DNA from: Alnus glutinosa
Lineage: Eukaryota > Streptophyta > Magnoliopsida > Fagales > Betulaceae
DNA length: 64,000 nucleotides
Assembly (NCBI RefSeq): GCF_958979055.1
Contig: NC_084892.1
Coordinates: 5,411,501-5,475,500, forward strand
Direction: 5' to 3'
Each line of letters starts with the position of its first letter. Position 1 is the stretch's first letter. Below are positions 36,001 to 47,213 of this stretch, one piece after another. The position numbers were made by a program, and so were the translations under genes. The notes under the pieces were generated by a model that did no database searches, was not told the origin of the DNA, and was given only the letters and a program-made list of their open reading frames with translations.

Positions 36001-39000
36001 ATATAGATTGTAAAAACATAAATACGGAAAAGACAAAGGATTTTTTTTTAAAAAAAAGAAGTGAGATTTAAGCAGAATCCATTATCACATTTGCAGTTTG
36101 CTCAGTGGGTATGGATGTAAGGGCCATGGCCTAAGAAAAGTTAAATCGATATATTGAGGAAAAAAAGGGGAATGATTTGGTTTTTACATATAAATTGATT
36201 GAACCTTGAGAACTAATTTTCTGTTAAGTTCCATAACCAGAACAACAATGATTCATACAGTTCCTTTAGTAACATACCAAGGTTTTTCAAATCTCTCTGC
36301 AACTGGGACTGTAAGTGTTCGAAATCCCTCTTTGTTGATGATAAAAGAGCCTTGAGATCCTGCAATATGAATAATATTTCCAGTTTAAGAATTAGATATC
36401 TGCAACACCCGTATTATAATCATATGAGAAAACTAAATTGTATTTTCTGATTATCCTCAGTTTTTAACAGAATTTTTTTAATAAGATTTTATGTTAAAAA
36501 TTGAATGAATCCATCTCAAATTCAACTCTGCATTCGCATTTATGTTATCCACAAAAAAATTAAAGACAATCTGAAAACTTCTTAGCGTTAAAGTTTAATT
36601 CTCTAACGCTGTAAGTTTTATCATCGTCATATATAGGTGGGTATTTGAGTATATTTCCCTTTAAAGCACCCAAAAAGAGTAAATGACAGCCTTTATACCT
36701 GAGAAAAAATTATGCTTAAAACTCCAAGAAGTTCATGATTGGAAAAAATAAATAAATAAAAGAATAGAGAAGAAAAGAAAAAACTTACCAAAAGTTCCTT
36801 CTCTTGCATTTTAAATAGATCCCTGTGATTGCTATTACCTTTTCTCAAGCGCGCTTTGGAACACTATAAAAGAGATGTTAAAGGAAAATCATAATCCGCC
36901 ATCAGAAATTTAGAGTGCAATGTTAAACACAATAGTTAAATCATGCCAAAGTGAGAGTTCTACATGTGTCCATTGATACATCATACATGTATCATTTCAA
37001 GCATGTCAATGATTCTTTTAGAAAAACATTTAATGCAGAAAAGCAGTAAAATTACATTAGCTTCCACTCAAAAGATTATAAAAATAAGGTTCTAAATAGT
37101 TAAAGAAATTGGTGTTGATAGCTTAAGTAGGTAATATAGAGTACTGATGCTGTCAACAATGATGAAATCTGACATACATATTGGCAGTGCTTTGTATTGA
37201 AAAAAATCAAACTGCAAGACAACACGATGCGAAGAGGATTGATTAGCGCTTTAATACATTACAAATATATGGACATGAAGTTGTAGAACTAATGAATGGT
37301 TTTCTCTGTATTCTTTGGAAAATGCAATCTATAAAAACATATCATCTGTCCAACTTTATCATATCATGTAAGCTTTTGTGTTTGTACATGTATAACTGAA
37401 ATCATATCAGTACGAGGAATAAAGAATCTTGACAGAGTCTATGAGTCATAGTAGATTAATCAAATCAAGACTAAGATACAAGTACAATCTTGTAAGTAGA
37501 TGCTCACTGCCAAAGGAAAAATAAATAAAAAAACAAAAACTTGATGTTCTAACCAATGCCATATTGTCAATTCAACTTATGTTCAGATGCTACAAAAGTA
37601 GGGTATCATTGAAAAAGGAACAACCATAATAGGTAATAAATGCTGCTATAAATTAAAAATCTATTTAACATGGATAATCTAGGAGATCATATAACATAAA
37701 AGAGAACACATTTCTTGTATGACGGGCCTGTAAAAACATCCGATATAGATTAAAATATCAACTTTCCTTTTTAATAACTCTTAGTATAAACACACTTCAT
37801 TAGAGCCCGATAATGAAATATCTAGTCTAGCTTCAGGTGAACCAATTGTCACTGCGTCTTGCTTTGAGACTTCAAACAAGGGTTTAGACGTAGAACAAGT
37901 CATAGACCACATTTCAAAAAGGAAAGAGAGACCAATTCCTTAAAGTTAAAATCATGGTTTTAAGAATTAATAATTTCCAGAGTACTTTCATCACAATAAA
38001 CCAAATTGTTAATAAGATAATAAGATACCTTGACATTTTCAAGTGCTGATATATCCTCCAAAGGCGTAAATGTTGATTGATGAGGTGAGTGACTTCTTTC
38101 TTCTGATAAATCTTTGAACTTCATTTGAAACTGATTTTGGACAAGAAGATATAAATACTTTTAGGTTCATAACAAGCTCATGTAAGCAAAGGCATTGGCA
38201 CAAAAAGGGAAGAGAGCTTCCAAGCTTTCTAGTAGGCTTACTGAAAAAGAAAAGGAAAATAGATAAGCTGTGTAGTAAGATAATAATTGGAAATACATGA
38301 ATGCACCTCATTGAACCCACCAAACCAATAAAAGTCCCCTCGGTGGCACCAATTGATTTCTAAAAGTCCCCACTATCCTTTTCTAGCCTATATAATTAAT
38401 TAAGTAGGGTAATTAATCGCACAGGCAGTAGAAAACTAACGCCGCCAAAATGTTTTAATAACAAAACTATCACTTTCTAACCATGGTCTACAGAGTGCTG
38501 GCCAATTTTTAGAATAATAAATTCAAATCTCTGTTAAGAATTATTCTTTTATATGTAAAAAAAAAGTAAGCAATAATTATTACACTCTGGTCAAATGAGA
38601 TCGTAAAATGTACCTGGTTATGTATCAACTCATGTGCTCTGATTATGGCCATATAATAATTATGTGCTGTTTTAGAAAATAATCATAATTATACTATTTG
38701 TAATTGGTACCTCAACTCTATTAAACTAAGCATTAATCAACTAATTGGTACCTACAAGGCATACAAATCAGAGAGCTGAAGCAATATTACAAAAGCATTT
38801 GTCTAGCTTGTTAATTGTCATGTGTAAAATAAGCTATTTTAAAACAAGATAAAGAGTCTTTGATTTGGTTCACGAAGAAATTTTCATAGTTATTGGTGTT
38901 GCTTAGTGCATCAAAGAAAAAAAAAAATTGTCTGGGTTTGACCTGGGTATTAGCGCATCAATCCAAGGTGAAACCATGTTTACCATATCTAAGGTGTTCC

Positions 39001-41496
39001 CTACATTTTCCTTAAATTTTGTCCACATCTAAAAACAAAGAAGAGAAGAGAAGAATCAACCTAAGAATAAAAAAAGGAAAATTTTGTTTTAAGTTTTATT
39101 TGGTTCACCTAATGTACTAATGAGCAAATTCACAAAAATATATGCTCACACTCGAAGAAAATCAAACAAATGTAACCAGCAAAGAGTGGAATCTCTTCAA
39201 GATTCAAATCGAAGTGACCTCAGGGAACTTGCTTGGAACCTGTTCCTCCAAACAATGAGAAATGATTTTGCTGAGTAGCTTTACTGGATCCTGTAGCACA
39301 CAAGAGAGAAAGGTTAAGAAGGGGAAAAAAAGATCAACTTCATATATAGCTCTATTGCTCAAAATTTATATGTGGAATCATAGCAAAGTTTTCTAACAAT
39401 GCTCTTACCGTTACCAGGTTTCTGTTCCTGATGGAAGCAAGGAGGCTGTCATCAATATTTTCCTTTGAGTCAACCATGCAGTCAGCGAGTAACTTTACAA
39501 TATCCACTGCACCACACATGCAGTAAAATGAATAATTTTGCATTCACCAAGCAACTATGAATTCATTGAATTGCTGCATATGAAGGTGTAGATGCCACAT
39601 ACAACCACATATTTATTTAGAGCAGGTGTTATCATGTTTAAAGCATATGTAAAAATTCATTGACTTGCTTTCTATCCTTATTTAGCGACCAATTATCATT
39701 ATGCAAGGTTTCTAGAAGTGTCTACGCAAGTTGTCCATATGCAGCATTTGACATGGTATAAGAGGAAGTAAAAGGATCCTAATAGATTATTTTAGTACGA
39801 GAGCTTCTATCCACAACTTGGATACAAATGCAATTATTTTCACTCAACGTCTTTTGAGGAAATCCTATTATTAACAATATTTGCTGTTTAGTTACATTCA
39901 AGAAACTCACTTATTGATTTAATGATATTTAACAATTAGCTTGAATCATATAAGTGTCTTGTTCATAAAAAAAATAAAAAGATCAAAGCCACAGAAGTGC
40001 CTCATTGATTGATCTAGAAGATAATGGAATGTATGTACAACTAACTAGTACACATATAATGTTTAGTATACATGGATTCAATAATATTGCCTATATAAGA
40101 GATAATAAGACAATTATACAATGACGAGAGTCCAATTCAACCTTCAAGTTTCTGATTGTCACCCTCAAAAGGCGGCTGTTTCTCAGATGTTCCAGACATA
40201 TCTAAGCGCCTGCAGGAGTTCAATGAGGTTGTAGCTGAGGCTCTTGTATGTGTCCTACTGGCAGAATGCGTGACCATAGGAGATTTCACATTTTTGTAAA
40301 ATCCATTTTTACAGCCCATCTGTTTCCATTCATGGTATGATTTAAGCGCCAAGATGCAATCAACAACCTTGGCCACTGACCCTACCTCTAATGCATCCTG
40401 AGAAAAGTAAATACCAACAATCACTTGGTCAAGTATACATATTTACGTGCATATATATGTGCACTCATACATACACAATAGTGTAAAGAACTTACCCTTT
40501 CAAGATCAGAAGCTTCAAAAGCAGGCAGCTTGAGCTCTTCGACAGCCACCAAAAAGTTCCGGACGTTCTCAAAGTACTGAAAGGCAGGCAATGGCTGAGA
40601 TTCCCCCCATTGTAAATGTGATTGATTCTCCACAACCTTAGGATTATTTTCAAAATGGAATTAATAAGAATTCTTAAAGAAATAAAGGCACATGCCTACT
40701 TTAGATGGGGGTAACATATAAAAAAAAAAAAGCATTCACTCCCGAGTCTAATAAGAGGATTGAGCCTAGCCTAGTGAAGTTGGGGTTGTTTACATTCGAA
40801 AAAAGCAATTAACATATAGCGACCACATTCAGTAGTTCATTTTTTCCACTTTCCGAAGGTGTCTCAATATCTAAAAAGATTGTGAATTGTTACTACAACT
40901 TAATGAAGAAATGCCATACCTTGAGCACTGTTCCTGGGTTAATTTTGTTGATGGCATTGCATAGGATCAGACCATTTCTCAAGCAAGAAATGAATGCCCT
41001 CTCCGATGGCTGGTTCGATATGCCAATCGGACCCACCAAGCTCTCGAGCCAACTGACAGCTTGGTATCGCCTCCAAGCTGCAAAGATAAGCGTATGAAAA
41101 TGGATTATTAACACGATTCTTGAAAGACCAGTGAAAATGCTCCGTTTGGCTTCCAAGAAGATGCAGTCAAAGAAAAAGAAGCTGAATTTTTTTTTTTTTT
41201 GATGAATCAAGAAGCTGAAATTGTGAACCTAGAAAGCTAAAACCCCTAGTCGTCTTAGCCAAAACCAACCACTCAGCTGAGTTGGAGAGGGTTGTTATTC
41301 TTTTCTTGGAAATCATAAACAACAGAAAACATAACAAACTTGCGTACTAGAAATCCCTTTCTTTCCATTTTAACATTTCCAGCGCCCAAACAGATACATA
41401 AACGTAAAAATAAATAGAGAAAGACTGACCTGCTTCTTCAGCCTTTCTTGAAGCAAAATTACGGTCATGCAACCCAGTTATTGCACAATCCTCCAT
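30039..41496 (-). CDS. KIN-14 kinesin with N-terminal calponin-homology domain, 1035 aa
   Basis: Minus-end-directed microtubule motor of the plant KCH type, in which a CH domain can bind actin. My model is complement(join(30039..30115, 30245..30438, 31828..32498, 33590..33753, 33969..34219, 34397..34561, 34692..34870, 35118..35224, 35307..35480, 35609..35704, 36278..36359, 36789..36863, 38029..38130, 39240..39290, 39409..39506, 40142..40397, 40496..40636, 40920..41077, 41430..41496)). All phases agree and the sum is 3108 nt. The CH domain (about 24-145) has [15 protein letters not shown] and [15 protein letters not shown] coiled-coil region (about 258-375) precedes the motor (about 376-710), which has [11 protein letters not shown]-loop [11 protein letters not shown] (459-469), switch [10 protein letters not shown] and switch II DLAGSER (608-614). 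The tail is Ser/Pro/Lys-rich with RPRRLSIE and SRRLSLE repeats. Exon 39240..39290 may instead end at 39219 (+7 aa), and extra small exons in the 1.1-kb intron before 38130 cannot be excluded. The 34562-34691 intron looks U12-type. The 5' UTR seems to contain an intron ending at 41520. Confidence 0.92.
30215..30260 (-). repeat. 26-bp tandem duplication that doubles a splice donor
   Basis: TTACTAGAGTCAATTGGCTT occurs at 30215 and again at 30241, separated only by GTCTAC. On the gene strand each copy contains GACTCTA|GTAAGT. The upstream donor (exon end at 30245) links in frame to the last exon at 30115. Use of the second donor would place the TAG at 30237-30239 inside the exon and end the protein at DSSK. 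Confidence 0.9.
32766..33245 (-). mobile_element. LINE 3' fragment inside a KIN-14 intron
   Basis: Read on the minus strand, the segment encodes a decayed zf-RVT region: [14 protein letters not shown], then [33 protein letters not shown] and SFHDRE. It ends in an A-tract, seen as the plus-strand T-run at about 32769-32784. It sits in the intron between exons 31828-32498 and 33590-33753, in the same orientation as the gene. The 5' end is truncated, as is usual for LINEs. Confidence 0.85.
34562..34691 (-). other. Probable U12-type (minor spliceosome) intron of KIN-14
   Basis: No GT donor is available at the frame-defined end of the P-loop-downstream exon (34692-34870). Instead the exon is followed by ATATCCTTT, the exact U12 AT-AC class donor. 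Near the other end lies TTTTCTTAAC, matching the U12 branch-point consensus. To keep the frame (TTK then LEIRSC) with that donor, the intron must end ...GCACAA, an AA terminus 10 nt after the branch adenosine. If it ended at the AC of GCAC, the donor would have to shift by 2 nt. The 130-nt length is typical. Confidence 0.72.
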
Positions 41497-41651
41497 GGAA
41501 ATCCCAATCTCTTCTCTTCCTGCAAGCAGCCACACAAATTTTTCAGAAACGCATTACAACCCATTGATTCTTCTTTTTCTTCTTCTAGAAAGCGCAGCTT
41601 TCAAGAAAATGATCACATACATGAGCAGAACCCATTAGTCAAACAAGACAA

Positions 41652-41680
41652 GCACGCGCGCGCGCACACACACACACATA
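41652..41680. repeat. (CG)n(CA)n microsatellite in the KIN-14 5' region
   Basis: Alternating CGCGCGCG then CACACACACA, about 160 bp upstream of the start-codon exon and probably within the 5' UTR or its intron. Confidence 0.85.
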
Positions 41681-41779
41681 CAAACATACATACACAGAGA
41701 AAGAGAAAGCGAGAATTCAAGAGAAACCCAGAAAGCAGTGAGAGAGATTCAGAGAAAGAGAGAGTGTAACAACCGGTGC

Positions 41780-43830
41780 TTTCTTGGAGTTGAAATGGAA
41801 CAGAGAGTGAATATGGTTTGGGTTAAGGTTATGAGGTGGGGGCTAGGTTCGGATCCGAACCTAAGCCTACGGAATCGTAACGTTACTTGTGGGACATTTT
41901 TTTGAATTCAAATGGGTGGGGACGCATATGCTCCTTTTGGTGGTCAGTTAAGGACGATCGTAGCCGTCCATTTTGACGACTGGTTGGTAGACATCAACGG
42001 ATCAGATTTATCAGAAAGGGCTGCGTTGAACTTTGGATTGGGCTCGTGCTGGGCCTTTGGGCTTTGGTTTGTTACGAGGTGTTTATGGTGGATGATAAAT
42101 CGCTAGCCTAGCGCGTGTGTGACATAGCCTCGTTGGTAAGGCTACTTCTTGTCACACTTGGGAAGGAACTTTGCACGCGATGTAGCTGCGGTTGGGAGTT
42201 AATTAGTGCTTACATTCCGCCTTGTGATGCGTATCACAGCTGTAGGGTCCAAAAACATGGGGATTTGAAACAGTAACGTGATCTGCTTTTATGCTCTTCA
42301 GTGGAATAGAAATGGAAATAGGGATTATTTATTTTACTTTCAAAATTAGATTTTAAGAAAAAGTATATAAGAATTGTTAAATAGACTCTTAAGTGCATAA
42401 AAATTGTTATATAAGTGCATATATATATATATATTATGCGGCAACAAAAATTATCATTGAATTTTGTAGGGATATCATTATTAAATTTTGGATCGAATGA
42501 TGATTTTAACTGTCACATCAAAAAGTACGCACATGGTCGGTTCGATAGATTTTGAAATCAATGCGAGAAATTTAGGTATGGCATTTTTTATATTTTAAAA
42601 TGTAATTCTTGAAAGTCAACAAAAGAGAAAAATTGAAAGTCATATTAGATTGCGTCAAACGAAATTTACTTTATTCTAAAAATTTTTACTTTATTCTAAA
42701 TGTTATTTTAATTAACTAAAATAGCCAACGTGTTGGTTTTAGTTCAAGTAAAATTATGAGTTTAGTTATTGCTTTAGGAGTGCTATTAATGTAACTTTCC
42801 ATTTTTCTTTGTATTTTCCTCAATTCTCAAAATCTTGGAATTCAATTCTTTGTAATTGATTTTTACTATGATTGAGGCCTTAATTAAGGAGCATTGACTA
42901 ACTTCTTTATCATAATTAAGGCCTTCAATTTTTTTTATTTTATTTTTTATAAAATGAAACTTAATTATATTATTGCTACTTGGAACATTATTCTTTTATT
43001 GAGAGCCTTAAGTGATTGCCTAATTTGTTTAGACAAAAAATGGAATAACTATTTAATTTTGATCATTTAGTTGCCCACTTATGAATATATGTTCACCTAA
43101 AAAGATGAATAATTATTACACTCAAAAATTGGGGAATAGGTATCCCCCAATAATGGAATATCTCTAAGAATAATTAGGGGAATACCATGGGGTTGCGGCC
43201 ACCCTCGGCGTGCAATATGGTGTGGCTCACCATCGACAACCGCCTACCACCATCTAGCCTTGCGAACCGTCAATCACCACTCGACCCATCCTAGCAGTCC
43301 TCCTCCATCTCAGGCCACCATCTGCTGATGTCCCTAATGACACTCTATCGTCTCCAACCACTATTTGTCCCAACCCATCGTCGGCCACCACTTGGCATAA
43401 CTCCTTGTTGGTGCCGAATGGTGGGCTAGGTCGAGCAAGGGTCAGCGATGACCTGGGCTAAGCGCGCATGGTGGCCAGTAGTGAGCTTCAATATAGTTGT
43501 TCAACCACCCTCGCATAGTGATTGGAGGTGGCACCAACCAAGAGCAAGGATGTTATTTCTACCTTGTTATTTTTATAAGGGTATTTTAGAAAATTTTGTT
43601 GAAATATGATTTCATTCTAATTAGAAATTTTGGTCACTCTTGTTTTGTCACCAAATGAATGAATATTAATGATCATTTCATTCCAACTTCATTGTGTTCA
43701 CGAGAATACTCATTCTTATTCTTAGATAATTATTGTTCTAGTGTACCAAAATTGTACCAAACGTAACATGTATATATATTCTTTGTAATCATACATTTCA
43801 AAATCGAACCTATATCCTCTTCTTTCCCTC
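41780..43830. other. KIN-14 promoter side and intergenic DNA
   Basis: There is no gene to the right until the LINE piece at 43832. A GC-richer patch at about 43195-43560 (GTTGCGGCCACCCTCGG at its start) stands out from the AT-rich surroundings and is probably an old transposon or captured fragment, but I recognise no protein in it. A small imperfect hairpin, GTGACATAGCC ... GGCTACTTCTTGTCAC, lies at about 42119-42155. Confidence 0.4.
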
Positions 43831-43831
43831 A

Positions 43832-44137
43832 CTATTTGCTCCCACGCTTGACCTCCATGCTATGTCTTGGTGATCGAGCATTAGGAAGCATGGGCTCCTT
43901 CTGCTTAGGTGCATTGAATCGCCTGAAGTCCTCAACCTGGGTCAAAGCCTCCCTGAAAACCTGGTTAGGATGTGTAAATATCCCTTCGTGTATTACAACA
44001 TTACTGCGAAACCATCTCGTTTGTGCCACCATTGCCAAGATTTCGAGCTCTTCCAGGCTACATCGCCCCATCATATATTCGAACCAATGAGTAAAATTGA
44101 TCGATTTGAATGGGATTGGTAGAATAACTCTCCACAT
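43832..44137 (-). mobile_element. LINE fragment (linker between zf-RVT and RNase H)
   Basis: The open frame includes HWFEYMMGRCSLEELEILAM, VAQTRWFRSNVVIHEGIF and NQVFREALTQVEDFRRFN. It corresponds to the stretch at 170-310 on the plus strand (LMVITARRLWLRRNSFIFEG, DILAGAKVSLEEFMR). Both the upstream and downstream parts of the LINE are absent. Confidence 0.8.
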
Positions 44138-44266
44138 TTCAACTTTTCAAAGTTTAGAAAAACATTTATAAATAGATTTATACTTCAAGAGAATAAGTGT
44201 AGTTTCACCATTTTTGTTTTTTGTTTTTTTCTTGAGCAAAGAAATTCAGTATCAAGAAAAAACAAG

Positions 44267-44487
44267 TCGACTGGAGGGGCCAACCCATTGACCCGCGCAA
44301 GATCCAAGAGCACTTCAAAGACTTCTACGAGGACATATTCGAGGAGCTTAACAAGTTCGGAGAGATCGAGAGCCTCAATGTCTGTGACAAGTGACAACCT
44401 CGCCAACCACACGATCGGAAACGTCTACGTCCGGTTCAAGGAGGAGGACACTGCCGCAGCCTTGCAAGCTTTCAGGGCCGGGTTCTA
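44267..44487 (+). pseudogene. U2AF35 (U2AF small subunit) fragment, frameshifted
   Basis: Plus-strand codons give [37 protein letters not shown], a frame break, then NLANHTIGNVYVRFKEEDTA and ALQAF, ending at a TAA (44486-44488). This is the start of the RRM-like (UHM) domain of the U2 snRNP auxiliary factor 35-kDa subunit, which recognises the 3' splice-site AG. The zinc fingers and the C-terminal RS region are missing. The frame break is a 7-bp tandem duplication (GTGACAAGTGACAA, about 44389-44402), which puts a TGA in frame. An A-rich run follows the stop. The piece is more GC-rich than its surroundings, in keeping with a recent import by retrocopying or transposon capture. Confidence 0.9.
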
Positions 44488-44489
44488 AT

Positions 44490-44877
44490 TTCTTTAAAAA
44501 AAAAATTAAATTTTTTCTATTAAGGGTATCTTTTTTATTTGAGGTACATTCCAATTTTTTAATGATTTGGGATAATTGCTTCGATCATACTTATGGGAGT
44601 GTTGCAAATTGTTTGTTAATTTGAGGGGATGTGTACTATTTTTTTTTTCTAAGCAAGTACATGCATGGGAAAAGGGGAAAGAGAAGAGGACATCGAAGAA
44701 AAAAAAAGAAAGAAAAGGAAGATGGACAAGGTAGCCCAACAAAAATCCCAGTACAACTAATAATAGTGGCTGCGCCAAAGCCGCTGAAGATGAACACCAC
44801 CATGATGTCCAAAATGAGAGGTAGTTAATGATGTAACTTGGTGGATACTGTATCTATATCTATAACCAAATATGAAG
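44490..44877. other. Intergenic DNA, no gene seen
   Basis: Purine-rich (44690-44740) and AT-rich stretches. No recognisable protein on either strand. Confidence 0.4.
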
Positions 44878-44882
44878 TTCTC

Positions 44883-45510
44883 TATAGGGAAAAATATTGG
44901 CCTTCTCAGGTGCCAGGCCCAACCCAAACACTAGGCCCATTGGGTCCACCCGATGGGGTCCAAACATTAAAGAGAAGATAATCCACCCAAGTCCATCAAG
45001 ATCATTTGGGCCCAATCTGTTCAACTGGTCCGATTACCCGACCCGGGTGCCCAGTGGCACCCACGCCCGCATATATCTCGGGAGTACCCGAGGTATAAGG
45101 GACATGATGCACGATACAAAGCTAGATCGTGCGCCCGGAGCTTGACCAATGGTCACCCGTATAAGATCGTGCGCCCGAGATAAGCGGTCATGGAACCCAA
45201 ACCCGAAATATTCGTACGCCAGAAACCATGTCTCCTTCAACTGTCAATTCCCGTGCATACAGGGAACAATCTCGACTGCCCTTCAGCCTCTATAAATACT
45301 AAGGTCCCATCTTATAATAAGGTACGCTGATTAATCTATATAACTTTATTCTGCGCATTTACTCTAAAAACAATACACTTACTTAAGCATCGGAGCGGGG
45401 TTGTCGGCATCCCTCCGACACAGTATTTGTTCTTGTTTGCAGATCGAAGAAGAAGGAGTACTTTGACGAATCACTGATCTACACGTCGCCTACCGGAAAC
45501 TGTCTCAACA
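44883..45510 (+). mobile_element. Solo LTR, gypsy-like, with TTCTC duplication
   Basis: The 628-bp block is GC-richer than its flanks. It contains a TATA-like CTCTATAAATACTAAGG (about 45292-45308), a probable transcription start and R region, and a U5-like end CTTAAGCATCGGAGCGGGG followed by ...CTCAACA. It begins TATAGGGAAAAATATTGG; the expected terminal TG has probably decayed to TA. A 5-bp direct repeat TTCTC flanks it (44878-44882 and 45511-45515). No internal retrotransposon sequence or second LTR is present. The superfamily is inferred from the general look of the R/U5 region. Confidence 0.75.
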
Positions 45511-45515
45511 TTCTC

Positions 45516-47210
45516 CATGGTAAAAAAGGGAGTACCATCTATAGAAATTCAGAAAGGGAGGATATGAGAGAAGCCATGGATTTGCCACCTGAATCAAAAG
45601 TAAAAGCGGCGACGGTGACATGTGGTGTACACGCACCTAGAGTATAGAGGTATTGACCGATGCAGCGAAGGCTAGTGTTGGTGGCGGGGAAAATGCAGTA
45701 TATCAGGCTTCCAGGTTGCAAAAAAATAATAATAATAATCAAAAAGAAAGAAAAGAAAAACGAGGGAGGGAGGAGCTGGTGGCGAAGCCACGTTAAGGCC
45801 AGCAGGCCACGTTATCCACGCCTCAACAAGAGCTCGTCAAAATTGAAATCTCAACAAAATGAAAAATTATATAAATATATATCCTACGCATCTCATTTTT
45901 AAATACATCATTGTGGGTCTCACAAATTTAATAGTGGATTTAAAAATTTGTTGTATGAAGATGTGTATGGATGTATCACTGTGCCGGAAGCAGTGAATGG
46001 TGATTTTCAGGTTTTCTTTTGTCTCTCTGGTCATTTCCTTACTCTGTTTTGATAATTTTTTTATTTTTTATTTTTATTTTTTTCCCGAAATTCTGGTTGT
46101 TGTTGCTCACTGTGATATTCTTTCACTTGCATCTTGATTTGTGAATGGAAATCTGATTACAGCGCTCTTGCCACGTTAGCATTCTTGAAGAAATTCCAAG
46201 TGCGGGAAAAGTGAAAACTAGGTGGTAGTGGCGGTGATTGTGTGCCAGAAAACAGTGGACGATGATTTTCAAGTTTTCCTTTATCTTTCTTGTCAAATTG
46301 CATCCCTATTTATTTGTTTTTTTATTACTTTCTCTCATGGATATTTTTTTTTGTTTGCCACGTAGACTTTTCTTCCAAAAGTAAGTAATTTTTTTTTTTT
46401 TTTTTTAGTTTTAGTTTTCCATTCTAAATTGCATCAGTGACTTCTAAATTGTAGTTGTTTTAATTTTTAATTTTAATTTTTATGAATAGGTTCATCTATT
46501 ATATATATATTTTCCTATTATTGTTGATTCTTTTTGTTTTAAAATTATTTGAGTTGCTAAATTGTTGCACCATAAACTAGCAACTAGTTTGTCCATTTTG
46601 AATATATCTTTTGTAAGAAATTTGAAAAATTAAAATATGATTGAAGGTCTAATGGTCATCTCTGTACATACTCACCTTAGTTCATCTTCATTTTGAAATT
46701 TTGATGTAATTTCATATAGAGACAATACTAGGTGACATTTTTACTAGTATATAGTTATTCTTAATTCCTTTATGAGTCTTTTATGCTTTTATGTTATATA
46801 GTTTGGCTTGTAATTTATTAGTTGTGAAAATGAGAATAAAATTATTAAGAGCTTTAATTTAAATTCTATACTCGATAATTTTAGTTATTTACGAAACTGA
46901 ATGCTGTGATTTTAGATACTTTATTTTTTGCTTTTACTAGTGCCTACATGTTACCTTACTAATATATCAATTGTTACACACACACATACATATATTTATT
47001 GTTATACTCATATATATTATGTTATAAAATATTTCATCTCTATTTTAGATTGTGTTTATTATATTTTTTTTGTATGTAATAAAAATATAAAACATAAAGA
47101 GAACAAAATAAAAAAAAAAAAAAAATCAACCACTCCAAAAATAAATTTCTAGCTCCACCATTGGGAGGAGCCCTCCTCTCTAGTCAGCCGCCCCTACAAC
47201 ATGGACAGAC
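45516..47210. other. AT-rich intergenic DNA with a weak direct repeat
   Basis: A 60-bp segment at about 45978 (GTGCCGGAAGCAGTGAATGG ...) recurs in diverged form at about 46240 (GTGCCAGAAAACAGTGGACG ...). The rest is AT-rich with CA/TA microsatellite pieces near 46977-47020. No gene is seen. Confidence 0.4.
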
Positions 47211-47213
47211 TTA

